This document shows, one piece after another, positions 11,186-22,914 of a stretch of 64,000 nt of DNA. The stretch is from NCBI GenBank assembly GCA_003260075.1, contig QLIY01000191.1:13440-77439 (forward strand), written 5' to 3'. The translations under genes were made by a program, and so were the position numbers. The stretch is from Phallusia mammillata (Eukaryota; Chordata; Ascidiacea; Phlebobranchia; Ascidiidae). The notes under the pieces were generated by a model. That model was given only the letters and a program-made list of their open reading frames with translations, was not told the DNA's origin and did not search any database. Position 1 is the first letter of the stretch. Every line of letters begins with the position of its first letter.

Positions 11186-12918
11186 ATAATTTTAAACAAC
11201 CAACCTGAAGCATAGGCTTTGGGGATCCTCTATGCAAATAGCCACTAACATCTTTCAAAAACTAAAACCAAGTAGAAACATTAAAAAGACGCTTTTTTAA
11301 ATCTAGCTTTTACTTTGCGTTAATAGTAAAAATTGATAACATGCTACCTACACTTACTTCAAAATGTTCACTGTATGCCGGTTGTATTTGTCCTCCAAAG
11401 TTTAAGATGAAGCGCGAGCTCATAAGGGATGCAAGAGTGACTATTTGAGTCGATTCCTCCTTGGAGGCTGGAGTTTCCAACGTTTCTTGTTGTACTTCCA
11501 TCAGATAAAGAGCAACCTGCAAGAAATGGTGATCATCATAAACAGAAAACTAAGTTTTAGCAATAATAAATTTCTACAGAAAGTTAATCAACCTTGCAAT
11601 TTGAAGTATCGACCATGAAAGGTTTGTCCAAGATCCAGATTCCTTTAGTGTCGGTCGTTCTTCCATAATTACACCCAAACACTGTCTGTAACTGTTCTGG
11701 TTTGGTAAAGGCGGAAAACAATGGCCACCCTTTTTTCGGCATGCCCTGATAAAAATATCGCATTGACCAATCTTCGCGATCCTTTTTATAATGTTATACA
11801 GTTTGCAGAAACTATAGTATCACATTATCGTAGATAAAAAAAATTTTAGTAGCCATTCTCACTACGCTTTGCTTGCGTTTTATTTACAAAAACACATTGC
11901 CTCAATTATAATTAAACTAGTGTTGAAAAACACTTCAAATTAGATAAATTCATAGATTAAAAAATTACGTTTTGTAGAGTTCACCTCTAGTGTCAAAGAT
12001 ATAACTGTTAGAGGGTAATAAATACGTTTTCCTGTATAAAATTTAAAAAAATCGTTGTTTTTTCGGCTCATACAAACAGTTTAAAATCCGAAAACATTGA
12101 CCCCTTGCGAAAAGTTCTTAGTCAGACCCAATCCTTGTGTGTCGTCACCTCTTTTTTAATTTTTATTCTTACCAATTACAAGAGATGACGTCATAACGCT
12201 TTTATGACTTTAAGCGCAGGTGTCGACAGAGAGCTAATTGTTTGCGGGCATATCGTAAAAACAACAAATGGTTGAAAGACATAACCAGAAATATCGAAGT
12301 CTAACTACATTTGGCAAAAGTTCAGCAAAAGTCACTTCGTCGCTGCTGGGCCAAAACAATTGTTCTTTTTGTACCTTAATTTGAAGATGCAGAAACATGT
12401 TGAGCAAAAAGGATTTTCCACTCTTCTTGCTCCCACAGATGGTAATAATTGATATGGGGTGTCCCTCCGCGTGGTCCAGTACCGTTTTCAAGCCTAGTTT
12501 ATCGAGTTGAAACTTGTTGTCCTTACCCTTTTTAAGTATATGTATGGCTTTTCTTTCATCTGTAGCAAACAATCGTTTTGTTAATTAGTTAATAAACTTG
12601 ACATTATGCCTGGCAGCGATAGCTTATATTTAGGTGAGTTAATGTTTATTACTGCAGGTTTAAAGTTTTCAATTTTGTTATGACGGTTATTTATACAAAG
12701 TACATTAGCGTTGGAAACCAATTTCAACATTGTTTACAGATGTTGACTTTTAGGAATAATGATGTATACTCCTATATTCATTTTACTTTCCAGGATAGAG
12801 GTGGTTCCAATGCTCTTGTCAAATTTACATCACGCATTCGTTACCAGAATAAACTTTCAGACAAATCGTTCCTTGTGCGTAATACGTGACACATTGAGCT
12901 GGTTAACTTACCTGTCAT
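10066..12918 (-). CDS. R1: atlastin-like GTPase with degenerate G3 and no coiled-coil tail
   Basis: Nine exons on the - strand, in gene order: 12918-12912 (ATGACAG), 12559-12375, 11745-11593, 11516-11358, 11261-11205, 11073-10902, 10827 to about 10656, 10417-10346 and 10284-10066. Sizes of exons 1, 2, 3, 5 and 8 equal those of genes C and D (7, 185, 153, 57 and 72 nt), so homology is clear. The P-loop is intact (GSKKSGKS), as are the TKGIWILDKP G2 region and FIRD (atlastin RD motif). The G3 DTQG is replaced by EVQQ, so GTP hydrolysis is doubtful. Exon 7 runs into an 88-base C tract, and its 3' end is missing. The last exon stops after EQKLNEL, where genes C and D continue into the coiled coil. 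It is either a tail-less pseudo-GTPase or a decaying gene; I cannot tell which. Confidence 0.72.
10568..10655. other. C88 tract interrupting R1 exon 7
   Basis: An 88-base pure C run replaces the end of R1 exon 7 and its donor site. Its length and the loss of expected sequence fit an unfilled gap better than a microsatellite. Confidence 0.6.
11146..11185. other. C40 tract in an R1 intron
   Basis: A 40-base pure C run between R1 exons 5 and 6. The flanking exons are intact. Confidence 0.7.
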
Positions 12919-14369
12919 AATTTACTACTTCTCCTTTACGTGGTTAGAAATATGTTTATCACTTTTTAGCAATGCATGTTCTGCGACAACATCTAGTAGA
13001 GTATAACTTACATATAGTATACCATTATCCGAATACAAGTAGTAAGTTACTCTGCGCCAAAAAAAACGACTAAAGATAGTCCAATACTAACTAGTACAGT
13101 TCATGGTATCCAAGCATTTTGAAGTGTCTGAAATAGACTTGGTGTGGCGCTATACCTGCGCCATGCTTAAATTCACATTAAAGGAAGCGATGCTCACAAA
13201 TCCAACCAGCGATTCACCCCACAATAGAATTACATCCCAAAACTAGACATTAGTATAACATTCTTTTCCTTTTTTTTCAAATTCAACGCTTTGTGTATGT
13301 TTTACACTAATGTCAAATCATGAAGCCCCGTATTTCGGTCCCGGAAAAAAGTAAAAATCTATCGTGGCCTGTAAGGACAAATAAGCGCGTATAAATAAAA
13401 CGTCAAATATATTTGAAATACGACGTTTTAAGCCTACGGTTTGGTAACTTTCAATTAAAGACGAACAGCTTAATTTGCCTGCACGGAAACAAAATCAAAC
13501 CCGCAAACGCGAATTGAACTCGAACCCATATAATAAGCGCTTGTACTTTCTGGTTAAAACGCTTACCTTCCGAACAGCAGGATTCATCTGGTGATTTTCC
13601 TAATCTTGCTACCTAAATTTTCAATGCACAATATTAATACGCATCAAAAGCTCGCTGCTCGTGGTTACACTAATTTAGTATCAAAGGTTAGATTTACCAT
13701 TTTTCAAATCATTTCTAAGTTAACAAATCCAGTAGTTGAAACGGCGCCATAACAGAATATGTAGGATGTTTTGTAGCTATTAGATTTTCAACAATGGAAA
13801 TTATTAAATTGTCCTGTAGCGAAGTTACTTTTAAAATTTACTTTTATTGAGCGTGTCCAGCGTGTTAAGAATGAGCCGTGACACAACAAAACCAGACACG
13901 TAAACGAAACGAAGGAAAAAAGGCGTTTATCACAAACGTAATGCGTGTAGTCACCACACAGCTTCCCTCAGAAACGACTTTTGGAATTTTACGAGGACAT
14001 CCCCGTTTTTAAATATATTTGGAATTGGCAAAAAATCAATTATTGCTAGCTTCAAATTGTCAATTAACACATATTGTTGCTTACCCGACATCTAAAACAA
14101 AATATTTTTCATGGTGCTGTTAAACCTTTAAAAGAACCTTCATATGGAGAATTAAGTGGGGATCTGTAAGAGTCCTTAAGAACGAAAACAAACTGATTTT
14201 TTTTTAAATTGGGAGGGCTTGTTATCTCTGAAATATTCCATGTATATCGTTTATATGGAATATTTTTGCGGCTCTTTCATATTCGCAAAAACTGAATACA
14301 CTGAGAAGTCGCTGCTTGATCGTGGTGTATTTTCCTTCTTCTGGTGGTTCTTCTAATAAGTCAATCAAC
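12919..14369. other. R1 upstream region, no gene seen
   Basis: AT-rich, with no recognised exon. This is the 5' flank of R1. I found no clear copy of the TGACGT plus GGTTCC promoter pair seen upstream of genes B-D. Confidence 0.4.
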
Positions 14370-14612
14370 CTACTTGCTGTTTGTTAAACAAGTGACGCGA
14401 CCACAATAGTACTTGGTTTGGTCGCAGGTAATTTTCTTGAGGGCAAATTGTGCTTCTGTTTGTTGAAACCAAATCCTTGGCTGCTCTGCCCCAAATGTAG
14501 GCAGTTTAATAGACACAGCGTTTTCCTGATTTGTCATCTTTGAAGCTGTGACGTCAAATGCCCGGTCCGATCTATCCCCGTGATCGATGTATCCCCGAGC
14601 TCTCTCTAGCAA
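14370..14612 (-). pseudogene. LTR-retrotransposon gag fragment
   Basis: An 80-residue reverse-strand frame contains VSIKLPTFGAEQPRIWFQQT and then EAQFALKKITCDQTKYY. This is the conserved start of Ty3/Gypsy-type Gag proteins (KLP-F---P--WF-Q-EAQF). It ends after about 80 residues, and no protease, reverse transcriptase or LTR was found nearby, so it is a dead fragment. Confidence 0.65.
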
Positions 14613-14967
14613 AGGTATAGCAATTTCTCTATATAGCTGGCAAAATGAAAGTAAATGACACTTACAAATCTAACGTGCGATTCACTACCTGGACAGTAAC
14701 ACACTGCTTAGTTTTGTTTCAGTAGCTTTGTTGTGTATTTTTACGAATTCAATTTGCTAAAGAAAGTTGCGGCCCAGAGAACGCAAAGTTACATTCCGTG
14801 CACAAAAGAGTAAAGCTAATTAATGATATTAGTACGACAGGATACAATAGCACGTACATCACCTAAATTAGGATATTATTACTGTCGCAAAATAAAAGTA
14901 TAAAAGACTAAACTTATAAAATAAAACGAATTCATAAAGGACATAAAACCTCTAACAGGTAACCTAG

Positions 14968-15150
14968 TTAGAAGCAATGCTATCTGTTTTATGTCAATTT
15001 CACAAAGAAAGGCACACGAACCCCACTGAAAATCGAATGTAAAAATTAGTGTAAACCAAATTAGAAGTAATGCTATCTGTTTTATGTCAATTTTACAAAG
15101 AAAGGCACACGAGCCCCACTGAAAATCGAATGTAAAAATTAGTCTAAACT
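14968..15150. repeat. 93-bp direct tandem duplication without a C tract
   Basis: TTAGAAGYAATGCTATCTG through AATGTAAAAATTAGT occurs at 14968-15060 and again from 15061, with about five differences. It is a plain tandem repeat, and is useful as a contrast to the duplications joined by C10 tracts. Confidence 0.75.
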
Positions 15151-15330
15151 TTAAGTTTGCGTTTTTATGACCACTATTGTTTTGTGGATTATTAAAATAA
15201 CATTTCTGTTGCGGCTAATTTGTGAACACTACTTAGAACAGGAAAAGCATTTTCGTATAAACATACTCACGTAAATACAATATGGTTGAAACACAAAAAC
15301 ATAAACACTCACACCAAAAATGAAGTGGAT

Positions 15331-16426
15331 TTATAAGATGATGCATCGATCCTGTAAAAAAAGAGTAGGTATCATGAGGTCTGGGGCTAAATAAGGGCTA
15401 ATATGTTTGCGTTGAGTTGCCGCTAAATGCATTGAAAAATACACGGGGGTCCAAAAACAATATATTGGTTATTACCAACAGTTATCTCTTTAGGACATTT
15501 CCTATACAACGAGCCTTTCTTTAAGATTTTTACTGGCACGATGTGTTTGCGCCGAAGGTTTATGTGGGTTTGCAATTGGTTTCCGTCATGGCCCGTTTAG
15601 GCCTAAACGACAAATTTAGGAAAACATACGATTTAATGGTATAGTTCACGCGTTTGCCTAAATTAGACATATACTTGCAATCTAACGTCAACATGACAGT
15701 CGTTCTCTTTATGTGGAGCACACTGTTAATTTTCGTTTGGATAAAACCGGTTTCATATCCCCAGCATCAACATTCATACTATTACGTTTATGTGGTCCAA
15801 ACACCTTTTCGCAAATGATCATGAGCCACAAAGTCAAACTGACATGCAATTTCAATAGTGCTCGTACATAAAACAGGTCATAGATACAACGTTTGTAAAA
15901 TAAATAAAATTGTCTTCGCGGCCCCTTAAACTGGGTTGGCAACACCACGCGTTAAGAAACAATATCACAAAATAAACACTCTTTCTAAAACTTACCCTAT
16001 CTTCTTGATCCTTACGCCCCATCTCCCTGAATTCAGCAAGCATAATTTCTTCCCCTGTCCATCGATGCCCTTGTCTTTTCACCTCGGCTTCTCTTTCTTT
16101 GATCTCTTGCATCGTTTTGTAACGACGTATTTCCTCGTCTTGTTGCTTTATTCTTGCTTGAGCTGCTTTGGTCCCTCTATCCCAAGCCTCCTGTATTGCT
16201 TCGTAATTGCTCTTCTCCATTTCCTGGAAGCGCTTCTCCTGTTCTTCAAGGCGCTTCTTTATCTCATCTACATCCCTGGCGTGTTTTGCAGCCACTTTTT
16301 TCATCTGATCTTCATGCTTTTTTAGCATGTCGCTGAATTGATCTTCTTGCATTTTGGCAACTTTTAAATCTATTAAACAAATGCAAAATAAGTAAAGTTC
16401 AAAAATTGTCAAGTTTTTTTTTTTAT

Positions 16427-16470
<44 letters not shown>

Positions 16471-16665
16471 ACTTAGGCTTAAAATTTCACTTTGCTTAAA
16501 ACTATTTTTAACAACAAAAAGGTCGATTGGCACCAAAAACCTTACCAAAACATTGCCTTGACTAAAGCAAGAAATACCTTGTTCCAATGAAGTTGTAGAT
16601 GTTTGATGCACCCGTGACGCGATGCCCTAAACAAATGTAGAAACAAATTTTATGTATATTAAAAC

Positions 16666-16708
<43 letters not shown>

Positions 16709-17336
16709 ATACATTTTACGGTCTATTTTCAACCGTGGCCTGTTTTGTTTTTGGTAATTTAGCAGGTGACCAAAAATATGTTGATTGGCTGTAGAAGGTA
16801 TATGCTCAGCAACTTACTTCTGCTTGCCTAATTCCGTTTTGTATTATCAGCTGCAGGCGTCGTTGAGCCTCTACCTTCCGTATGTCCAAATCGACTGGTT
16901 TCATTTTAACTCTTTCACGAGAAATGATTTTAATGGAGTCAAATTGCCCCACGTCATCGTAAAATTCTCTGGAATAACTTGAAACAGCTTTGTTTATCTC
17001 AGCAAACAAAGTACCGGATTGACATGCATCCGTCACCCTTTGCGCTATCTCCGATGTTTCAGCAAACACTGTGAGAACTAGAGTGCCTCGACCAATACGT
17101 TCGACAATAGCTCCCGTAACCGCAGTTACAGCCGTACATACCACTTCAACGAACCTATTTGGATCCTGGACTCTCCAGAGGTAATATCCACTAGCAGTTG
17201 CCGCCGCAGCTATAGCAAGTTGTGCAGACCTCCCATGCAATTCAATAACAATCACTCTTGCATCAATTAACAATCTATCTACTGGCGATCTTCTATCTAC
17301 TGGCGATCTTCTGTCTTCTGGCGGTGCATCAGCCAT
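15331..17336 (-). CDS. R2: novel N-terminal domain fused to GTPase-family coiled-coil tail with CaaX box (CIIL)
   Basis: Exons on the - strand: 17336-16818, 16626-16578, 16369-15996 and 15351-15331, with consistent phases (0, 1, 0). Exon 1 starts MADAPPEDRRSPVDRRSPVD, has a hydrophobic stretch near residues 39-52 (AQLAIAAAATASGYYL), and then GTLVLTVFAETSEIAQRV with a following helix. This loosely resembles the beta-alpha unit of TRADD-N-like domains, a weak guess. Exon 3 is the coiled coil: AKHARDVDEIKKRLEEQEKR is almost the same as AKHARDAEEMKKRLEEQEKR in gene D, so the tail comes from the GTPase family. Exon 4 encodes DRCIIL and stop. CIIL is a CaaX box with final Leu, which favours geranylgeranylation. 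No GTPase motif is present. Both tail introns carry long C tracts or AT-rich sequence but the exons are unbroken. Confidence 0.72.
16428..16470. other. C43 tract in R2 intron 2
   Basis: A pure C run of 43 bases between R2 exons 2 and 3. The exons on both sides are intact. Confidence 0.7.
16667..16706. other. C40 tract in R2 intron 1
   Basis: A pure C run of 40 bases between R2 exons 1 and 2. Confidence 0.7.
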
Positions 17337-17499
17337 TTAAAAGAATTAATCAGTTCTTTAAAAACAAAACGTAGAGTTTTTTAGAATCGACTGTTAAAAC
17401 CGCAAGCAAAGCAAGGTAGACACTAAATGTGAAAAAAACATTGTCCAATACAGCACGGTCGTGTTGACACATCTACAATAGAGTTTCTCTACGCTTACG

Positions 17500-17613
17500 T
17501 AGGCTGGTTATATAGTCAGCTACTCGTTTCAAAGCAATTTGATATGTCTGGCGAACCAAATGGTTTCAATCTATTTACCGGCGTGTTTCTATCTATTGGC
17601 GTTTCATCGGCCA
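17500..17613 (-). pseudogene. Partial duplicate of the R2 first-exon start
   Basis: Reverse-strand ATGGCCGATGAAACGCC encodes MADETPIDRNTPVNR, parallel to MADAPPEDRRSPVDR in R2 about 280 bp away. The frame then diverges and stops soon after. The A-rich sequence just upstream of each ATG is also alike. Likely a partial tandem copy. Confidence 0.5.
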
Positions 17614-19338
17614 TTTGGAAGCATTTACCAGTTCTTTTAAAAACAATACATATAGCTTTGTAAGATTGTGGGTTAAAACAAATAACAAAATCAATAACAA
17701 TACATTTACTGGCATTGAAACTGCCATATCAAAGTAGCAAAATCGTGCTGGCAAAACGATGCAATTAAAACAACATGTGTTAGTTGACAAGTAACTCCAT
17801 GAGTAAAGCAAACATCTCAAATCATTGTCTTGATTACCTGGGGCTGAGACTGTTCTGCTCCCAATAAACAGGCCCAACAACTTTCATCTTTTAACTATGT
17901 TTATTTCTGTACAGTAAGTCACAGGTGCTTATTGTTAGGAAGCTTCTTAGATTGGTAAAGGCGTTAAAGCTGCTGTTATATACAAAGAAATGTTGTTAAC
18001 GACAGCACGGTAAAACTTCAGCAAAACTAGTTCCTCTCCCCCCCCCCAGACACACAAGCCCTTTTACAGCGGAATGCCGATGCAAGCCAACCGATGGTAT
18101 ATGAAAGCGACCGAAAACAGGGCTAAAAACGAAACATGTTTCAAAACAACACTATCATAATTCGATTTTTAGTCAACTGGTCAGAAAATGACCCGTAATG
18201 TTTCACAAACTTTACAACAACTGGACCACCTAAACCGGTGTTGATCAGCCTTTCACGGTACTGCTACCAGCGAAGTGGCGTCTCGCTTCAAGTATGATCA
18301 ACAGAGCATAAGAATAGAAGTCAATGTGCCGTTGAACGCCTCTGAATGTAACAACCATATGAACTTGCGCGCTTTTATACAACTAGAACGGCCTTTCTAT
18401 GTGAACAAGTTAAAAGAATATCTGTTACTTCACTGAAGTCTAGGATAACTTATACATGACATACCATCAGTGGCTTTCAACCCGTTTTAGGCCATGATCC
18501 ACTAGTTCGATTAAGACAATATCATGGATCAATCCGTTAAATAAGGATAAAGGAAGCATCGTTAACAAGCATATTGACTTGAAATGCATTCCATCAATAC
18601 AGAATTTCGAGCACTGGTATCAAGCAATTAACCAGATATGGCCAATAATTCGGATAAGCTTTGTTCGTAATGAATATTCAACAAATTATAAGCTTATTTA
18701 AGTTTATTACCAAACATAATTAACGTCCTGTGGACCAATAAAAAAAGAGGTAAAAACACCCTTATAGACCACTAAGTCCATGGGCCCCCAGTTGAGAACC
18801 ACCGCCGTAGTAGATACGAGTAGTGGGGAAAATAAACCTTCAAAAAACAATCATTCATCATATTAGCCGAATGTATAAACAAAACGTCTTTAGATTTTTT
18901 TATAGAGTTGCCAGAAATCAGTAATTTCCCATATATCTATATTTTGGCCTGAGAATTTGTATCCAGAATAATTGTCTAAAACAGTACAGTCTTATTTTTC
19001 TATATAAGGTATGCCTGGTCGATTTAAAAAGCCGAAAACAACCTTAATATGTTAATACATAAACTGCTTGGATTTTTACTGTGTGTTTTTTATGGATGAT
19101 ACATGCATGTGACACAAAAGAACAGCATATCTTCAACAATATTTCATGTTTTACCCTTTCAGGCCCTTTTTTGTTCTTGTATACAACTCTGCCAGAAACA
19201 TTGTTCCAGAGCGATCAGTTTGATTCGAAATCAAACAAAGTAATATTTTTCAGAAAAATTTATGAAAATAAAAAGACCCTATAGGTATAAGAAAAAAATA
19301 TGACAATTTTTCTAGCAAGCATGGAAACGTTTGTTATT
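17614..19338. other. R2 upstream region, no gene seen apart from a transposon relic
   Basis: Contains a C10 tract (18038-18047) and an old hAT-like element (18468-18804). No exon is recognised. Confidence 0.4.
18468..18804. mobile_element. Degraded hAT-like element
   Basis: Ends CAGTGGCTTTCAACCCG and GTTGAGAACCACCG are imperfect inverted repeats. Internal ATGATCCACTAG and CCACTAAGTCCATGGGC match the family copies at 21453 and 22039. No target duplication can be made out. Confidence 0.6.
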
Positions 19339-19519
19339 ATGTTATATTCTGTTCACTTTTCAACACAAAATATTTTTTCTAGAAAAGAACCGTTACGGGA
19401 TATTTTAAATAAACTTTTCCAGTTTAAGTTATCTTTGCGGACCACTAGAAGGCCAATCACTTTGTGAGTAGTTGAAAATCAATCGAAAATCTTGCCGCAT
19501 TTGTTGCCCTCTTTCACAG

Positions 19520-19677
19520 GTTCAAGTCAAATTCAAACCGTCCCGGTTTCGACTTGATCTGTTCCGCACTAAAACGCTTTTTCAGCAGTTCAGAGCAAAG
19601 AGGTTGAATCCCAGACATCTGCATTAACGCAAGGTAGCGCTACAGAACAAGCTCAACCACCAGCTTACGACGACTAA
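19520..19677 (+). pseudogene. T0a: decayed last exon of a CD20/MS4A-like tetraspan gene
   Basis: After TTTCACAG the sequence encodes GSSQIQTVPVST and then a TGA stop in frame. Later it still has AVQSKEVESQ and ends PPAYDD plus TAA. In T1 and T2 the same exon is the C-terminal cytosolic tail with a PPxY motif. No upstream exons are found nearby, so this is a remnant. It duplicates 20292-20449. Confidence 0.7.
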
Positions 19678-20291
19678 AACGCTTTACTATGTGGAAGAGG
19701 GGATGTATATGATCATTATATTTTTCCTATAAAGTTGAGTTTAGCAAAGTGGAATTGGTCTTTACCTTTCAAAAATATAATTTTCTGCTTTAACATTGTC
19801 AAGAACTGCGAATAGTCGAAAAATCGTTACGATAGCAAAACGAATACATAAAATCTACATGTGCAAATATATAAAATAGATTAAAAAGTTATACATGCTG
19901 CAATTTAGTTCTGCACCTAAAGAAGCGCTTCTGCGTCAAACGCATAAAGCTGTCTTTTCGTGGTACTTTATGTTATTGCTTGTTTAAGTGTTTTCTTTAT
20001 TCTTTGCTCTTTTGCTGTTTAGATGTTTACGACGATGTCATCGAAAAATGTCTCTACGATTCCAATCTTTAGTTTCCGTGTTTGTTATCTTATCAATCCC
20101 CCCCCCCATGTTATATTCTGTTTACTTTTCAACACAAAATAAATATTTTTTCTAGAAAAGAACCGTTACGGGGTATTTTAAATAAACTTTTCCAGTTTAA
20201 GCTATCTTTACGGACCAAAAAAGGCCAATCACTTTGTGAGTAGTTGAAAATCAATCGAAAATCGTGCCGCATTTTTTGCCCTCTTTTACAG

Positions 20292-20449
20292 GTTCAAGTC
20301 AAATTCGAAGTGTCCTGGTTTTGACTATATCTGTTCCTCAACAAAACACTTATACAGCAGTTCAGAGAAAACAGGTTGAATCCCGGGCATCTGCATTAAC
20401 GCAATGTGGCGCTATAGAACAACCTCAACCACCAGCCTACGACGACTAA
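20292..20449 (+). pseudogene. T0b: intact-frame last exon of a tetraspan gene, isolated
   Basis: After TTTTACAG it encodes GSSQIRSVLVLTISVPQQNT, then YTAVQRKQVESRASALTQ and ends QPPAYDD plus TAA. The frame is open, but the six upstream exons of T1/T2 are not found between 17 and 20 kb. It lies in the second copy of a roughly 760-base duplication (19339-20097 against 20108-20933) joined by a C10 tract at 20098-20107. It could be the allelic copy of T0a. Confidence 0.6.
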
Positions 20450-20943
20450 AACGCTTTACTATGTGGAAGAGGGGATGTATCTAATCATTATATTTTTCCT
20501 ATAAAGTTCAGTTTAGCAAAGTGGAATTGGTCTTTACGTTTTAAAAATTTAATTTTCTGCTATAACAATGTCAGTAACTACGAATGGTCAGAAAAACCGT
20601 TACGACTGCAAAAACGAATACATAAAATCTACATGTGCAAATACATAACATAGATGTAAAGTTATATAAGCTGCAGTTTTAGTTCTGCATAAAGTTATCT
20701 TTTCCTCGTATTTTATGTCATTGCTTGTTAAAGAGTTTGGATTTATTCTTTGCTCTAAGTGTCGAAATAGTGTCAACTGTGCAATTAATTGCTGTTTATA
20801 TGCTTACGACAATGTCATGAAAAATCGAAATCGAAAAAAATGTCATCGAAAATTTGATTTCGATGTCATCAAAAAAAATCGAAAAACTTCTCTACGATTC
20901 CAAACTTTATTTTCTGTGTTTGTTATCTTATCAGTACACTACC

Positions 20944-22107
20944 CAAATAAAAGTTTTTACCACAGTTTACGTCAAGCTAGAATACTTATTTCCTGGTAGG
21001 TGGGGTGTGTAAGCTAAAAAATGCCACACAAGCAATCGGAAAAGCTTTCTGCCTGGTACACGTTTTGCTTACTCAGTGTTTCTTCGTTCATAAATAATGA
21101 TAAAATGCCTCAAGGCACTTGCTGGCTTTGATGAGACACTTGGTTTTATAGCAGTTTGTGAAGCAGTTCTACTGTTTGACAGTTGTGTTGTATTTGGATT
21201 TTCTGTATCAGGTTAGATTAATCAAAAAGTAAATTGCACAATTTTGACCGTTAACAATGTGATTGCAAATATAAGCTGTTCAAAAGGTTGGAACAGAAAG
21301 TGGGTATTAATGTTGAGATAACATTTCAATCTTCAAGCTACAAAAAACTACTTGTCAAACTATGCAAGGTCATTGTTATTTTGGTGATCAAGTTAACAAT
21401 AATCAAGATCAAGTGTTTTTATGAATAAATTTGCCGCGAGCTTGTCACTAGCCATTGGTTCTCAACTCGTTTCGGGCCATGGACCACCGACCTAGTAAAA
21501 ATAATGTCATAGACTATTTCCCCCCCCCCCCAAATAAAAGTTTTTATCATAGTTTACGCCAAGCTAGAATACTTATTTTCTGGTAGATGGTGTGTGTGAC
21601 AATGCCACACTAGCAGTCGGTAAAGCTTTATGCCTGGTACACGTTTTGCTTACTCAGCATTTCTGCGTCCATTAATAAAGATAAAATGCCTCAAGGCACT
21701 TGCTGGCGTTGATGAGACACTTGGTTTTACAGCAGTTTGTGAAGCAGTTCTACTTTTTGACAGTTGTTTTGTATTTGGGTTTTCTGTATCAGGTTAGATT
21801 AATCAAAAAGTAAATTGCACAATTTTGACCGTTAACAATGTGATTGCAAATATAAGCTGTTCAAAAGGTTGGAACAAAAAGTGGGTATTAATGATGATAT
21901 AACATTTCAATCTTCAATGTACAAAAAACTACTTGTCAAGCTATGTAGCCTAAGGTCCTTGTTATTTTGGTGATCAAGCTAACAATAATCAAGATCAAGT
22001 GTTTTTATGAATAAATTTGCCCCGAGCTTGTCGCTAGCCAGTGGTTCTCAACTCGTTTCGGGCCATGGACCACCGGCCCAGTAAAAATAATATCATGGAC
22101 CATTTCG
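20944..22107. repeat. Tetraspan 3' unit, two copies joined by a C tract
   Basis: Copy 1 20944-21520 and copy 2 21531-22107, joined by a C10-equivalent tract. Landmarks are AAATAAAAGTTTTTA (end of transcript), GGTAGRTGGKGTGTG, ATGCCACAC, AAAATGCCTCAAGGCACTTG, AGCAGTTTGTGAAGCAG and TTTCTGTATCAG. The same ordered landmarks follow T1 (28990-29310), T2 (34665-35225) and GTPase gene A (41826-42110). Confidence 0.7.
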
Positions 22108-22334
22108 TGTTTGAGCAAGACTGAAGTATGCATACATAACAACCATTTGGGCTTTAAGTATAATTTATTAAAACCGATTTTCAAGAAGTGAGATACATTT
22201 ATTAACAGCTAGCATTTTGATACTCTTTCAACATGTAGTATGTAATCATCTCTATTTTGTTACTAAATTTTGTGGACCACCAAAAAGAGCATAATGGACC
22301 ACTAGGTCCATGGACTACCAGTTGAGAACCACTA
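22039..22334. mobile_element. hAT-like MITE
   Basis: Ends CAGTGGTTCTCAACTCG and GTTGAGAACCACTA. Internal GGGCCATGGACCACCGG and GGACCACTAGGTCCATGG. The earlier copy starting at 21453 is cut by the C tract at 21520. Relative of the element at 18468. Confidence 0.7.
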
Positions 22335-22452
22335 CACTTGCCACTTATGTTAAGGGGGAATTCCCACAACGTATTTTTCTGTGTGACGTTTGTCCCTAGG
22401 GCTCAAAACAGACACGCTCGAGTGACGGCATCGCGTCAGACAGAACTAGCCA

Positions 22453-22560
22453 GCTGACAGATTGGCGTCACTGCTTCCTGAAAAGTTTATCACGAGTGCT
22501 CGTGACAACATACACCCTGCGTGTTGCAGATAAACATGTAGTTTGTGTGATTGGCATTTA
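22453..22560 (+). promoter_or_regulatory. Putative T1 promoter, conserved with T2
   Basis: The block CAGCTGACAGATTGGCGTCA then CTGCTTCCTG, AAAGTTTATCAC, CGTGTTG and GATAAACATGTAGTTTGTGT is repeated upstream of T2 at 30293-30420. Conservation between paralogue flanks in otherwise diverged sequence marks it as a likely core promoter or leader. The CRE-like site is imperfect here (TGGCGTCA). Confidence 0.5.
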
Positions 22561-22914
22561 AGTTAGTGCGGTTCTGTTTCTTTGCAGTGTAGTGGTCGTG
22601 TTTCGTGTATGTTATACACAGAGGAAATATATTTTGTGTAAAAAGGAGAAACAGGTTTAGATTTGGTTTAATTGTCTTGGTCTGCTGTGATCGTGTATGC
22701 AAATGTGACACTAATAGAGTAAATCGAAGTGTTAACTTTATTACACGAAATGTTGTTATATTAAAAAGAAAATCTGCATGCGACTGGCATTTTTATTGTT
22801 TTCCGTTAGACCAGCAGCATTACATGGACTACTTTCATGCGATATTAGTTACACAGGGCCACATACAACTAAGTTGACATATAAGGAAGTCATCCTTTTG
22901 TGAGTTTCAATTTA

